Under the pieces are notes generated by a model. The model was given only the letters and a program-made list of their open reading frames with translations, was not told the DNA's origin and ran no database searches. Positions 18,079 to 27,133 of a stretch of 64,000 nucleotides of DNA are shown here, one piece after another (position 1 is the first letter of the stretch; each line of letters opens with the position of its first letter). The stretch comes from an uncultured Methanobrevibacter sp. (GTDB taxonomy: Archaea; Methanobacteriota; Methanobacteria; Methanobacteriales; Methanobacteriaceae), in the NCBI RefSeq assembly GCF_937881195.1, contig NZ_CALGFC010000025.1, positions 1 through 64,000 of the forward strand, in the 5' to 3' direction. A program made the translations under genes and the position numbers.

Positions 18079-19302
18079 ATGAAAGCAGATGCATTTAAAA
18101 TAGCAGATGGGGTATATTGGGTTGGTGTCCTTGACTGGGATTTAAGAGATTATCATGGATATACTTTAGATGGTACAACATACAATTGTTACTTGGTATT
18201 TGGTGATGAAAAAACAGCATTAATTGATAATACATATCCTGGATCTTCTGCACAACTTTGGGCAAGAATATATGATGCTTTTGAAAAAGAAGGTAAAGAA
18301 CCAAAGATTGATGTAATTATACAAAATCACATTGAAAATGACCATAGTGGCTGTTTGGCAGAATTTACAAAAAAATTCCCAGATTTAGATCTTTATTGTT
18401 CTTCAAAAGCAGTTCCAGGGCTTAAAAGTCACATTCCTTCTTTAGAAAACTTTGATATGAATGTAGTTAAAACTGGGGATTCATTGGATATTGGTGGTAA
18501 AACTTTTACTTTTCTTGAAGCACCTATGTTACATTGGCCAGATAGTATGTTTACATTTTTAGAGCAAGATGGGATATTATTTTCTAATGATGCTTTTGGT
18601 CAACATATATGTTCAAGTGAAAGATATGATGTTGATATTTCAGAAGATTTCTTAATGAGGCATGCACAAAAGTTTTATGCTAATTTAATAACTCCTTCAT
18701 CTCCTCTTGTTTTAAGAAAACTTAATGAAGTTGTAGAATTAGGACTTCTTGAAAAAATCAAGATTATTGCTCCTTCACATGGGCAAATGTTAACTAAGCC
18801 TATGAAAATAATTAATAAATATCAAGAATGGGCTTCTGGAGAATGTAAAGATAAGGTAACATTTTTATATGATACAATGCATCATTCCACTCAAAAAATG
18901 GCATATTCTATGATGGAAGGACTTATAAGTGAAGGGATCAAAGTTAAATCTTATTTTTTACATACTGATGGTAGAAGTGATGTTGTAACTGATGTTCTTG
19001 ATAGTAAAGCTATTTTTGTTGGTAGCCCGACTATGATGAATAATCCTTATCCTAGTTTGGGTGATTTAATCTATTATTTTAACGCTCTTTCTTTTAAAAA
19101 AACTGGATATGAGAAAAAAGCTGTTGTTTTTGGTTCTAAAGGTTGGGGTGGTGGAGCAAACAGAAAACTCACCACTGATCTTGAAGGAGCAGGATTTGAA
19201 GTAATTGAACAATATGATTTGACTTTCATTCCTAAAGAGGAAGATTTAATTAAATGTTATGAAATTGGAAAAGAAGTAGGTAGAAAGTTGAAAGAACAAT
19301 AA
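18079..19302 (+). CDS. fprA: F420H2 oxidase, A-type flavoprotein
   Basis: FprA reduces O2 to water with reduced coenzyme F420 and protects methanogens from oxygen. The N-terminal metallo-beta-lactamase domain holds the diiron site: His84, Glu86, Asp88 and His89 in NHIENDH, His152 in APMLHW, Asp171 in SNDAFGQH, and a His in APSHGQM. The C-terminal flavodoxin domain starts near residue 255 with VTFLYDTMHHST and contains GSPTMMNNPYP for FMN. The length of 407 is normal. It appears monocistronic. Rubrerythrin and desulfoferrodoxin elsewhere in the window fit the same oxygen-defence role. Confidence 0.95.
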   Translation: MKADAFKIADGVYWVGVLDWDLRDYHGYTLDGTTYNCYLVFGDEKTALIDNTYPGSSAQLWARIYDAFEKEGKEPKIDVIIQNHIENDHSGCLAEFTKKFPDLDLYCSSKAVPGLKSHIPSLENFDMNVVKTGDSLDIGGKTFTFLEAPMLHWPDSMFTFLEQDGILFSNDAFGQHICSSERYDVDISEDFLMRHAQKFYANLITPSSPLVLRKLNEVVELGLLEKIKIIAPSHGQMLTKPMKIINKYQEWASGECKDKVTFLYDTMHHSTQKMAYSMMEGLISEGIKVKSYFLHTDGRSDVVTDVLDSKAIFVGSPTMMNNPYPSLGDLIYYFNALSFKKTGYEKKAVVFGSKGWGGGANRKLTTDLEGAGFEVIEQYDLTFIPKEEDLIKCYEIGKEVGRKLKEQ

Positions 19303-19634
19303 TCATTTTTTTATTTTGTAATTTATTTTTTATTTTCTTATTTTTTATTTTCTTATTTTCTTATTTTTTTATTTTCTTATTTTCTTATTTTTTTATTTTC
19401 TTATTTTTTTTTATTTTGTAATTTATTTTCTTATTTTTTTTTATTTTTCTAAGTTAATTTCTAAATTATTTTCTATTAAATAATATCTATATAAATTAAA
19501 ATTTTTGTTCACATTTTAGGAATAAAAATTCCTAAAAGGTAAACTTTATATATTTTGAAATACAATATATTTTTGTACAAGTATATTAAATCAAAAATAG
19601 TTTTAATGGTTATTTAATTTATAATATATATTTT
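19303..19634. other. T-rich spacer with a 9-bp-arm inverted repeat
   Basis: After fprA comes a run of TTATTTTTTATTTTCTTA-type repeats (19310-19445). At 19514-19537 perfect arms TTTTAGGAA and TTCCTAAAA flank TAAAAA, followed by a TATA-like CTTTATATAT at 19543-19552. This is a plausible promoter plus operator for a transcript running into the 19635-20284 region. Confidence 0.45.
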
Positions 19635-19745
19635 ATAACTTTAAAACTAATGAAAGTATATATTATAACTTCAAAACTAATTAAAGTATATATTATAACT
19701 TCAAAATTAATAAAAATATATATTACAACATTAAAATTATATTTA
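19635..19745. repeat. 30-bp tandem repeat, about 3.5 copies
   Basis: Units at 19635-19664, 19665-19694 and 19695-19724 share ATAACTTCAAAACTAATTAA followed by AGTATATATT, and a partial copy follows. They lie upstream of a possible structured leader. Confidence 0.8.
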
Positions 19746-19800
19746 AATGATTTAAAATAAAAAAGGTGATGTTTAAATTTATTAATTAAATTTAAAAGTT

Positions 19801-20008
19801 ATAGGTGACTAAAAACTATTGGCCTATGAATGCTTATAATATGTTGAATATTTTATTAAATATTAATATTATTATTAAATATTATTATTTTAGTTCTTAT
19901 ATTAATTAAGCAAGAGGTTAAAGTCTTTAGTTTTTGTAAAAAAACAAAGATAGTATCGAAAATATAAAATTAGTTACCTATGCTAATATTAAAATATAGG
20001 CTACCGGC
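19801..20008 (+). promoter_or_regulatory. Possible structured RNA leader
   Basis: ATAGGTGACTAA (19801-19812) can pair with TTAGTTACCTAT (19970-19981) in a 12-bp stem with one G-U pair. GGCCTAT (19821-19827) can pair with ATAGGCT (19996-20002). Together these enclose about 200 nt directly before the small secreted-protein gene at 20009. The sequence is less AT-biased at the paired segments. It could be a regulatory leader or an independent RNA. I do not recognise a known riboswitch. Confidence 0.35.
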
Positions 20009-20284
20009 ATGAACAAAACAACCACATTATTTATAGTGCTTTTGTTCCTATATCTCCTCTGTAGCTTTGAACCAATTTCATCCACCGAACAAAGCCTTTC
20101 AAATGAGCTAATGGAACACACTGAGCATTATGAAAACCCTGAAAGACCAAAAGAACCTAAAAATACAAAAAAAACAATTAAATCAAAAATATTTCGTGAT
20201 ATTAAAAAGATAAACAGAATTTTAGAACATGATGGATTACTTTTAAAATTATTAAAAATGGAAAATAATAATTTTAAAGAATAG
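20009..20284 (+). CDS. Small secreted hypothetical protein with atypical codons
   Basis: The 91-residue product starts MNKTTTLFIVLLFLYLLCSF, a clear signal peptide or membrane anchor. A charged region rich in Glu, Pro and Lys follows, then a basic helix at residues 55-80. The first half uses C-ending codons (CTC, AGC, ACC) that are rare around it, which suggests foreign origin. There is no Shine-Dalgarno before the ATG. I do not recognise a family, and a gene remnant is possible. Confidence 0.55.
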   Translation: MNKTTTLFIVLLFLYLLCSFEPISSTEQSLSNELMEHTEHYENPERPKEPKNTKKTIKSKIFRDIKKINRILEHDGLLLKLLKMENNNFKE

Positions 20285-20746
20285 ATAAAAATTATAAAGA
20301 GATAATCATTAAATGAAAAAGATTATTGTGTGATTGATATTAAGTGAATTTTTAAAGTGAATTTGTAATAATTTTTACTAGTAATTTTCTTTCACAATTA
20401 ATATCTTTTCTTGTTTTATGGAAGTTTTGTCTATTAAAAGTAACCTTGTTCTTTTGATTAATCAATAAATAATTGATTATATTAATATCTTTTTAATTTC
20501 CTTATTAATTTTTTAAATCTTATTTTTAATCTTGTTTTACTTGAATATTATTTTAAATTATAATTTTTTTATTTAACATTATTTTATTTACTTATTGTTT
20601 TATTTAATTTGATCTTATTTTAACATTATTTAATTTATTAGTTACTAGTTTGAAACATGATATTATAATTTAAAATCATTTATTTTTTTTTAAATATCTT
20701 TTATTACTATTTTAAAATTCAATAATTTTATTTTTAGGGACTGAAT
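20285..20746. other. AT-rich spacer
   Basis: I see no gene or strong structure in this stretch apart from T-rich runs. The nitroreductase control region begins at its right end. Confidence 0.4.
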
Positions 20747-20948
20747 TTTCACTAGTTACTGAAATAACCTCTTTTATATACCTATACATTTCAATGACCT
20801 TCAAGTATATATTATAGACCAACATATTATTACTATAAATTATTTTATAGGTCCTTTTTAAAATCATTTTTAAATCATTTTTTTAAAAGGACTTTTTGTG
20901 GCGAATTTTTTGTATTAAAAAATTATATATTAGCTAATTGGTGAAAAT
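20747..20948 (+). promoter_or_regulatory. Nitroreductase promoter, operator-like site and attenuator-like leader
   Basis: TTTCACTAGTTACTGAAA (20747-20764) is palindromic at 7 of 9 pairs and lies just before a TATA box CTTTTATATA (20771-20780). In the predicted leader, AGGTCC at 20849-20854 can pair upstream with GACCT (20796-20800) or GACC (20817-20820). It can also pair downstream in a terminator-like hairpin (20851-20862 with 20881-20892) that is followed by TTTTT. These pairings exclude one another, as in attenuators and riboswitches. Confidence 0.45.
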
Positions 20949-21497
20949 ATGAGTACATTTGATATAATAAACAAAAGAAGAAGTGTAAGAAGTTATTCTG
21001 ATGAAAAGATTGATGAAAAAGATTTAAAAAAAATTATAGAAACTGGTAAAATTGCGCCTGTTGCAGGTAAATTTCAGATTACTGTAATCCAAAATAAAGA
21101 AATTTTAGAAAGAATAAATAATACTGTTAAAGAATTTTTTAAAGGAAGTGGGGATGAAGAAAAAATAGCTCAAGGGGAAGATCCTAATTTTAATGCTTTA
21201 TATGGGGCTAATACTTTAGTATTATTTTCTGCACCAGATGAAAATCCTTTCGGAGGGTTAGACACTTCACTTGCTGCTGAAAATATCATACTTGCTAGTA
21301 CAGAGTTAGGTTTAGGGACTTGTTATATGCTGACTCCTATTTTCGCCATTCAATCTCCAGGTAATGAAGATTTAATTAAAAAATTCAATTTACCTGATGG
21401 ATACAATCTTATATCTGCTTTAACAATCGGAAAAGAATCTTCTAACAGTCCAAAACCAGATAGAATAGATTCAGATAATATTAATTATATAAAATAA
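20949..21497 (+). CDS. Nitroreductase family flavoprotein
   Basis: The 182-residue protein belongs to the FMN-dependent nitroreductase family. It starts with DIINKRRSVRSY, whose Arg-Arg-Ser contacts the FMN phosphate, followed by the APVAGKFQ segment. The DTSLAAENIILASTELGLGTCY block (residues about 104-126) is the characteristic core. Likely partners are NAD(P)H or reduced F420 and an unknown organic acceptor. GGTGAAA lies before the ATG. The long leader suggests regulated expression. Confidence 0.88.
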   Translation: MSTFDIINKRRSVRSYSDEKIDEKDLKKIIETGKIAPVAGKFQITVIQNKEILERINNTVKEFFKGSGDEEKIAQGEDPNFNALYGANTLVLFSAPDENPFGGLDTSLAAENIILASTELGLGTCYMLTPIFAIQSPGNEDLIKKFNLPDGYNLISALTIGKESSNSPKPDRIDSDNINYIK

Positions 21498-22020
21498 AAG
21501 TTTTAAATTATTGAATAATTTGAATTAAAAATGTAATATTTTAAATTTATTATTTTATAGTTATTTTTTTATTTTATTATTTTACATTTATTTGATATTT
21601 TATTATTATTTTAGATTTATTTAACATTTTCTTGTTATTTTTTTATTATTTTTTTTATTTTAATTGATTTTATATCCTTTCATTAAGATTTAACTAATTA
21701 TTAATTAAATTAAATCATCTTTGTTAATATTAGGTTAATACTTGTATGCTGGGGAATTTTTTTTAAATTAGATTATTTTTATATTTCTATTATCCTATTT
21801 CTTCAGTTATTATAGTTTAATATTTTTCTTTTTTTTTAAAAAATTTTATATACTATGTTATCAAAACATTCCTCTATGCATATTTGTTGTTATTATAAAA
21901 ATATTTTTCATTCGTATATTTAGAAAATAAAACTAATTTTCATGCTTTAAATATTCATTTGAATGTATTATATATTTTTATAAGCAATATGTCTTTTTTT
22001 CAACAATTTTTATAGTATAT
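21498..22020. other. AT-rich spacer before the adhesin
   Basis: No gene is visible. A TATA-like TATATATTTTTATAAG at about 21967-21983 gives a predicted start near 22005-22010 and a short leader for the adhesin gene. Confidence 0.4.
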
Positions 22021-22035
22021 TTGGGGGTGTTAAAT

Positions 22036-24762
22036 ATTTTTAATAATAAAAAATTAAGTCTTATTCTTTTGGTTGTTTTGTTTTGCTTTTTTATTTTAGC
22101 TTCAACCAGCTCAGCATTTGCTAGTGAAGTTAATATAAATAATACTACTAGTGATGGGATTAAAGGTAGTTTAGGTAATGATACTATCAATTTAGAAGGT
22201 GGAATTTATGGTGGTGATAATAATACTAATATTTCATTTGATAATAGTAGAAATTTAACGATTCAAAGTGCTGATCCAAATAATAAGGCTATAATAGACC
22301 TTGGTGAAGGCGAAGGAATAACTTTTATAAATAATACTGGTGATGTAGATAGTTTAGGAAGCTTAACACTAAAAAATTTAGTAATAAAGAATGCTAGATT
22401 CTTTGCTTTGCTTTGCTTTAATTCTAAACTTACAGTAATTAATTGTACATTTATACATAACAACGCATTACTTTATGGTTTAATTGATATGGGTTATCAT
22501 TCAAGACTCACTATTATTGATTCGGATTTCATAAATAATACTGGAAGATATGGTACTGCAATTGCTACTGGTCCTTCTACAAAAGGATTAAATATTACTA
22601 ATTGTAATTTCATAAATAATAAAGCTTCAGAATCTGGTGGAGCACTTTTTATATTCTCTTCAGAGTTTAATAATACAATCATTGCTAATTGTAATTTTAT
22701 TAATAATACTGCTCTAAATGGTGGAGCAATTTATAATTTTGAAGGTGAAAAAAATATCACTAATTGTACTTTTATAAATAATACTGCATCTTCTCTTGGA
22801 GGAGCAATATATAATGAAAATAATGTTTATAATAACATTAAAAATTGTACTTTTATAAATAATACTGGTTATTCTGGTGGTGCAATAGCTAATAATGGGA
22901 CAAAAAGTTTAGACATTTCAAACACTATTTTCTTTAATAATTCTGCTACTAATTATGGTGGTGCAATATTCAATGATAATCTTGTTGTTTTTAATCTTTC
23001 AAGTTCTAAATTTTTAAAAAACAATGCTTTCTATGGGGGTGCTTTATATTCTTCAGGGAGTATTAATAATAGCATTTCTAGTTCAAACTTTGTAAATAAT
23101 ACTGCTGAAGCTTATGGCGGAGCTTTTTATAACCAAGATTATAATCAGATTATTATAAATTCTAATTTTTCAAATAATTCTGCTACTAATTATGGTGGTG
23201 CAATTTTTAACTCTGGAAACAATCAAAATGTAATTAATTCAACATTTGATTCTAATAATGCTTATGATGGTGGTGCAATTTTTAATCAAGGAGAATATCA
23301 AAATATAATATTTTCTAAGTTTATTAATAATAGTGCATATTATCAAGGAGGAGCTATTTTTAATGTTAAAAATGGCCAGTTTATAAATAATTCTATATTT
23401 AATAATAATCAAGCTTATCAAGATGGAGGAGCTATTTTTATTGATGGATTTAATAATAGCATTAATAACTGTAATTTCACAAATAATAGTGCAAATACAA
23501 GAGCAGGAGCATTATATTTAAATGGTATTAATAGTACTGTAATTAATTCTATATTTAAATACAATAATGCTAATGACGGTGGTGCAATCTATATTAAATA
23601 TAATTATGATAATATTATTGGAAATGTTAATAATTCTTCTTTTATTAATAATAGTGCTACTTATGGGGGAGCAATATATAATGAAGGATTACAATTAATA
23701 TATGCTAGAATTGCAGAAAATATTATTGATTCTTATGTTCTTCAACAAATCACTGACTCTATTTTTATAAATAATTCTGCTGAATTTGGTGGGGCCATTT
23801 ATAATTTTGGTTATTTAAACATCTCTAAATCTAATTTTACAAATAATTCTGCTAATTATTCTGGTGGAGGAATTTTTAACAATAAATTTTTATTTGTATC
23901 TGCTAATTTAATGGCTAATAATTATGCACTCTCTATTGGAAATGTTATTTATAATAATGGTTCTTTAAATGTTATATTGTCTTATTTAAATAATTCTACA
24001 ATTCCTGTTTATAAGAAAAATAATATTTTATTTGCAAATTTAACTGATGATATGGGAAATCCTGTCACTGGCCAAAATATTTCTTTCTTTGTTAATGGGA
24101 CATTTATTGGAAACTCAATAGCTAATGAGGGATATGCTTTTATCAATTACTATGTGACTCAAAATGAAGGTATTTTAGTCGTTGATGGAGGTTATACTGG
24201 TCATGAAGATCAAAATATTACTATTAAAGATGGATCTTTATTAATAAGTAAAACTAATGTTTTGCCAGTTATTAATCTAAATAAAAATAAGTATTGGGTT
24301 AATGAAATTCTTAAAGGCGTTTTTAAAGTATCAAATATTGGAAATGGTGATGGTGAAAATTTAAATGCTACACTTACTTTCCCATCTAATTTCAAATTAT
24401 ATGATTTTATTGTTTCAAAAGGCCAATTTGATAAAAGTACTGGGATTTGGTATATTGGTGATTTAGCTGTAAATGAAAGTGCTAGTTTATTTTTCATTGG
24501 TTCATTTAAAGAAAAAGGCCAAAAAACATTTAGAGCTACTTTAAGTGGGTCTGATATAAATAATTCTTCTATTCAAAAGACAGTTTTTGTTTATAAAAAG
24601 TCTCCTGGCCCTAAACCTGGCCCTACTCCTGGCCCTTCTCCAGACCCTAATCCTTCACCTAACCATGGTGCTAGTGCAGGTATGAAAAATACAGGAATGC
24701 CTATTTTTGCTTTGTTATTAATATTAATAACATCTTCATTAGCTATTAGGTTTAAAAAATAG
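22036..24762 (+). CDS. Adhesin-like beta-helix surface protein
   Basis: This large secreted protein (about 908 residues) has a signal peptide ending STSSAFAS. About 600 residues of parallel beta-helix repeats follow, of the type NCTFINNTA...GGAIYN. A bacterial-Ig-like segment (about 660-720) and a CARDB/DUF11-like domain (about 735-850) come next. The protein ends with a Pro-Gly stretch, a TGMP motif, a membrane helix and RFKK. This is the Methanobrevibacter adhesin-like architecture, probably for contact with host or partner cells. The start is unusual. A strong GGGGGTG at 22023-22029 is followed 6 nt later by ATT, whereas the canonical alternatives (TTG 22021, GTG 22027) overlap the ribosome binding site. 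A TGGGT-ACCCA hairpin follows the stop. Confidence 0.88.
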   Translation: MFNNKKLSLILLVVLFCFFILASTSSAFASEVNINNTTSDGIKGSLGNDTINLEGGIYGGDNNTNISFDNSRNLTIQSADPNNKAIIDLGEGEGITFINNTGDVDSLGSLTLKNLVIKNARFFALLCFNSKLTVINCTFIHNNALLYGLIDMGYHSRLTIIDSDFINNTGRYGTAIATGPSTKGLNITNCNFINNKASESGGALFIFSSEFNNTIIANCNFINNTALNGGAIYNFEGEKNITNCTFINNTASSLGGAIYNENNVYNNIKNCTFINNTGYSGGAIANNGTKSLDISNTIFFNNSATNYGGAIFNDNLVVFNLSSSKFLKNNAFYGGALYSSGSINNSISSSNFVNNTAEAYGGAFYNQDYNQIIINSNFSNNSATNYGGAIFNSGNNQNVINSTFDSNNAYDGGAIFNQGEYQNIIFSKFINNSAYYQGGAIFNVKNGQFINNSIFNNNQAYQDGGAIFIDGFNNSINNCNFTNNSANTRAGALYLNGINSTVINSIFKYNNANDGGAIYIKYNYDNIIGNVNNSSFINNSATYGGAIYNEGLQLIYARIAENIIDSYVLQQITDSIFINNSAEFGGAIYNFGYLNISKSNFTNNSANYSGGGIFNNKFLFVSANLMANNYALSIGNVIYNNGSLNVILSYLNNSTIPVYKKNNILFANLTDDMGNPVTGQNISFFVNGTFIGNSIANEGYAFINYYVTQNEGILVVDGGYTGHEDQNITIKDGSLLISKTNVLPVINLNKNKYWVNEILKGVFKVSNIGNGDGENLNATLTFPSNFKLYDFIVSKGQFDKSTGIWYIGDLAVNESASLFFIGSFKEKGQKTFRATLSGSDINNSSIQKTVFVYKKSPGPKPGPTPGPSPDPNPSPNHGASAGMKNTGMPIFALLLILITSSLAIRFKK

Positions 24763-24779
24763 TTATTTAAATAATATTT

Positions 24780-24800
24780 TGGGTTTTTTACCCATTTTAT
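24780..24800 (+). terminator. Hairpin terminator after the adhesin gene
   Basis: TGGGT (24780-24784) and ACCCA (24790-24794) flank T5, followed by a T-rich run. It lies 18 bp after the adhesin stop codon. Confidence 0.55.
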
Positions 24801-25036
24801 TATTATTTTTATTATTTTTATATAAAATTTTATAATTTTTTATTTTTAATTTCTTAATTTTTTATTTTTTATAATATTTTTTTATTTTTAAAAGATTTTA
24901 AAATTACTAAAAATAAGGTTTATATTATAATATATTTATTTATATCAATAGTATAAAATATATAAATTAATAAAACTAATATAAAACTAATATAAAAGTA
25001 GTATAATGAGTAAGTATTATGTGAATTGTATAGGGC

Positions 25037-25987
25037 ATGATTATTATCAAATTTGAATCATCAAATTTGAATCATTTACTTATTATAAATTTAAAAATGT
25101 ATTATGGAATAATAAATAAGATTGTTATGTTTCCTGATTTTTTATATGCCTCTTTTTGGGGGTTTATTGGAACTTTTCCATTGGTTATTGGCTCAATTTT
25201 AGGATATTACTTTAATATCTCTAAAAAATTACTAGCTTCATTTACTATATTTAGTGCAGGAATTCTAAGCTCGGCTGTATGTTTTGAAATACTTTTTGAA
25301 GCATATTCCTATGGGGGATTAGCTCCAACAGTTTATGGTTTTCTTATTGGTGCTTTTACCTTTACAATTTTTGACATTATTATTAATCATCTAAATATAA
25401 CAAATAAAAAAAGGGAATTTTCTTCTAAAAAAAAGAATTATATTAGTAATCATGGGGTTTTCTTTAGTAAAGGCATTTTAGGTTCTTTAAGAGATGCATT
25501 AATAAATGTATATATACATAAATCTAAAAAAGAGTATAATCGATACCAAGTTGAAAGTTTAACTATCATGACTGGAGTTATTCTTGATGGAATTCCGGAA
25601 GCAATAGCTATTGGGTTATTAGTAATAATTGGTGGCCCTATTAGTTTAGCTCTTGTAATATCTATTCTTATTGTTAACTTATTCGAAAGTCTTTCTGGAT
25701 CGACTAATATGAAATTAGGTGGTTGGAATAACAAATCAATCATATTTATATGGTCTTTTGTTACAGTATTAGCTACATTATCTGCAACATTGAGTTTCAT
25801 TATTTTTTCAAATACTGATCAATATATATTGGCTATGGCTTTGGGAATTGCTGCTGGAGCTTTAATTTCTCTTATAGCTGATGTAATGCTTCCAGAAGCT
25901 TTTAAAGAAACCCATGAATTAACTGGACTTTTAATGGGTTTGGGTTTTTTAACTTCTTTTATTCTTTCTCATTTAAAGTTCCACTAA
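25037..25987 (+). CDS. ZIP-like metal transporter homologue
   Basis: The protein (up to 316 residues) has about eight hydrophobic helices and a cytosolic loop rich in Lys and Ser at residues 120-165, as in ZIP metal carriers. The helix IV signature HNxPEG appears as LDGIPEAIAIG, so the His ligand is Asp and the Gly is Ala. Helix V lacks the HExPHE motif and has NLFESLSGSTN. Metal transport may therefore differ or be lost. The start is uncertain: ATG 25037 has only AGGG nearby, and ATG at 25097 or 25127 would remove a leader that contains the direct repeat ATCAAATTTGA. Confidence 0.7.
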   Translation: MIIIKFESSNLNHLLIINLKMYYGIINKIVMFPDFLYASFWGFIGTFPLVIGSILGYYFNISKKLLASFTIFSAGILSSAVCFEILFEAYSYGGLAPTVYGFLIGAFTFTIFDIIINHLNITNKKREFSSKKKNYISNHGVFFSKGILGSLRDALINVYIHKSKKEYNRYQVESLTIMTGVILDGIPEAIAIGLLVIIGGPISLALVISILIVNLFESLSGSTNMKLGGWNNKSIIFIWSFVTVLATLSATLSFIIFSNTDQYILAMALGIAAGALISLIADVMLPEAFKETHELTGLLMGLGFLTSFILSHLKFH

Positions 25988-26019
25988 ATATTTTTTAATT
26001 AAAAATATGCCAATCAAAA

Positions 26020-27003
26020 TTACTTTTTCAATTCAAAACCATGATTTTGTGCATTTGTTTTAAAAACAATACCTTCTTCTCCAATAAATTCTTTTGTTAA
26101 CTTAAAAACGTCCTGATTTTCTTTATCTAAAATTCCATATACTGCGGGGCCAAATGAACTCATACCTACGCCATATGCCCCAAATTCTTTCATTTTATTC
26201 ATTGTATTTTTAATCTTTTCTTGTTGAAGACTTACTTCTACTTTTTTAAATCCTATTTTCTGAATTTCATTTATTACATTTCCCATTGATTTGATATTTT
26301 TTTCTAGTAGAAATGGAACTAAATTCATAAAAATTAAGTGAGATAATTTTTCAACATCTTTTTTTGGAACCGGACAATATTCCTGAAATATATTTACTTC
26401 ATTTTCTCCCATAATTGTGTTTGATTGAGGGATAGCCACTAAAATTTCCCATTCATTTGGAAATTCATATCTTCCAATTAAATTTGGTGGACTAGCTTTT
26501 GAAGCTGAAGATGGTAAAAATTCCGGTTTTTCATTTATATCATGGCCCCCATCTATTATTAATCCTCCATAATCGAAAGAATATATTCCTACTCCCGATG
26601 TTCCACCTCTACCAAGTATTTTTCCTAATTCTACTCCACTTACAGATATTCCATTATATTCACATATTAATTTGGCAGTAGCTAAAGATATTTGGGTTCC
26701 AGATCCTAAACCAGAATGGGTCAAAAATGCTTCTTTAACATTGAAATGAAATCCACTGTCTAAATTAAAGTGTGAAATTATTTTTTCAGTGGAATCTTTT
26801 ATTTTTAAAAGGCATTGGTTTTTTATTTCAATATCTTCTATATTTTTATCAAAATCGATACTTACTCCTTTTTTACAAGTTTCCGATTCTAAAATAAAAT
26901 TTGGTTTTTCTATTGTTAATCCAATACCTCCATCCCGCCTTCCATAAGACCCATTTAAATCTATTAATGCCATGTGTATTCTTGAGGGAGTTTTTATAAT
27001 CAT
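26020..27003 (-). CDS. mptG: Beta-ribofuranosylaminobenzene 5'-phosphate synthase
   Basis: This GHMP-kinase-fold enzyme of 327 residues condenses 4-hydroxybenzoate or 4-aminobenzoate with PRPP, the first committed step to the arene-ribose part of tetrahydromethanopterin. Visible features are IKTPSRIHMALIDLNG at the start, the glycine-rich LTHSGLGSGTQISLA loop near residue 95, GRGGTSGVGIYSFDYGG, and the C-terminal GVGMSSFGPAVYG. The ATG has GAGG upstream. The mch gene nearby uses the cofactor it helps build, but the two are not in one operon. Confidence 0.9.
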   Translation of the reverse strand: MIIKTPSRIHMALIDLNGSYGRRDGGIGLTIEKPNFILESETCKKGVSIDFDKNIEDIEIKNQCLLKIKDSTEKIISHFNLDSGFHFNVKEAFLTHSGLGSGTQISLATAKLICEYNGISVSGVELGKILGRGGTSGVGIYSFDYGGLIIDGGHDINEKPEFLPSSASKASPPNLIGRYEFPNEWEILVAIPQSNTIMGENEVNIFQEYCPVPKKDVEKLSHLIFMNLVPFLLEKNIKSMGNVINEIQKIGFKKVEVSLQQEKIKNTMNKMKEFGAYGVGMSSFGPAVYGILDKENQDVFKLTKEFIGEEGIVFKTNAQNHGFELKK

Positions 27004-27133
27004 AAATTAAGCCTCTATTTATAAAAATCTTTTTAGCTATTATAATAATTTTGATTTACTTTATTATATTATTCCTTCTTAATTTATTCTGATTTATGGG
27101 GTAATGTTCTAAAATTTTATTTAAATTTCAATT

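Noticed and set aside
19826..19909. 27-codon ORF in the possible structured leader
   Set aside because: It is mostly AT-driven Asn, Ile and Tyr codons, and AGGTGA lies too far upstream.
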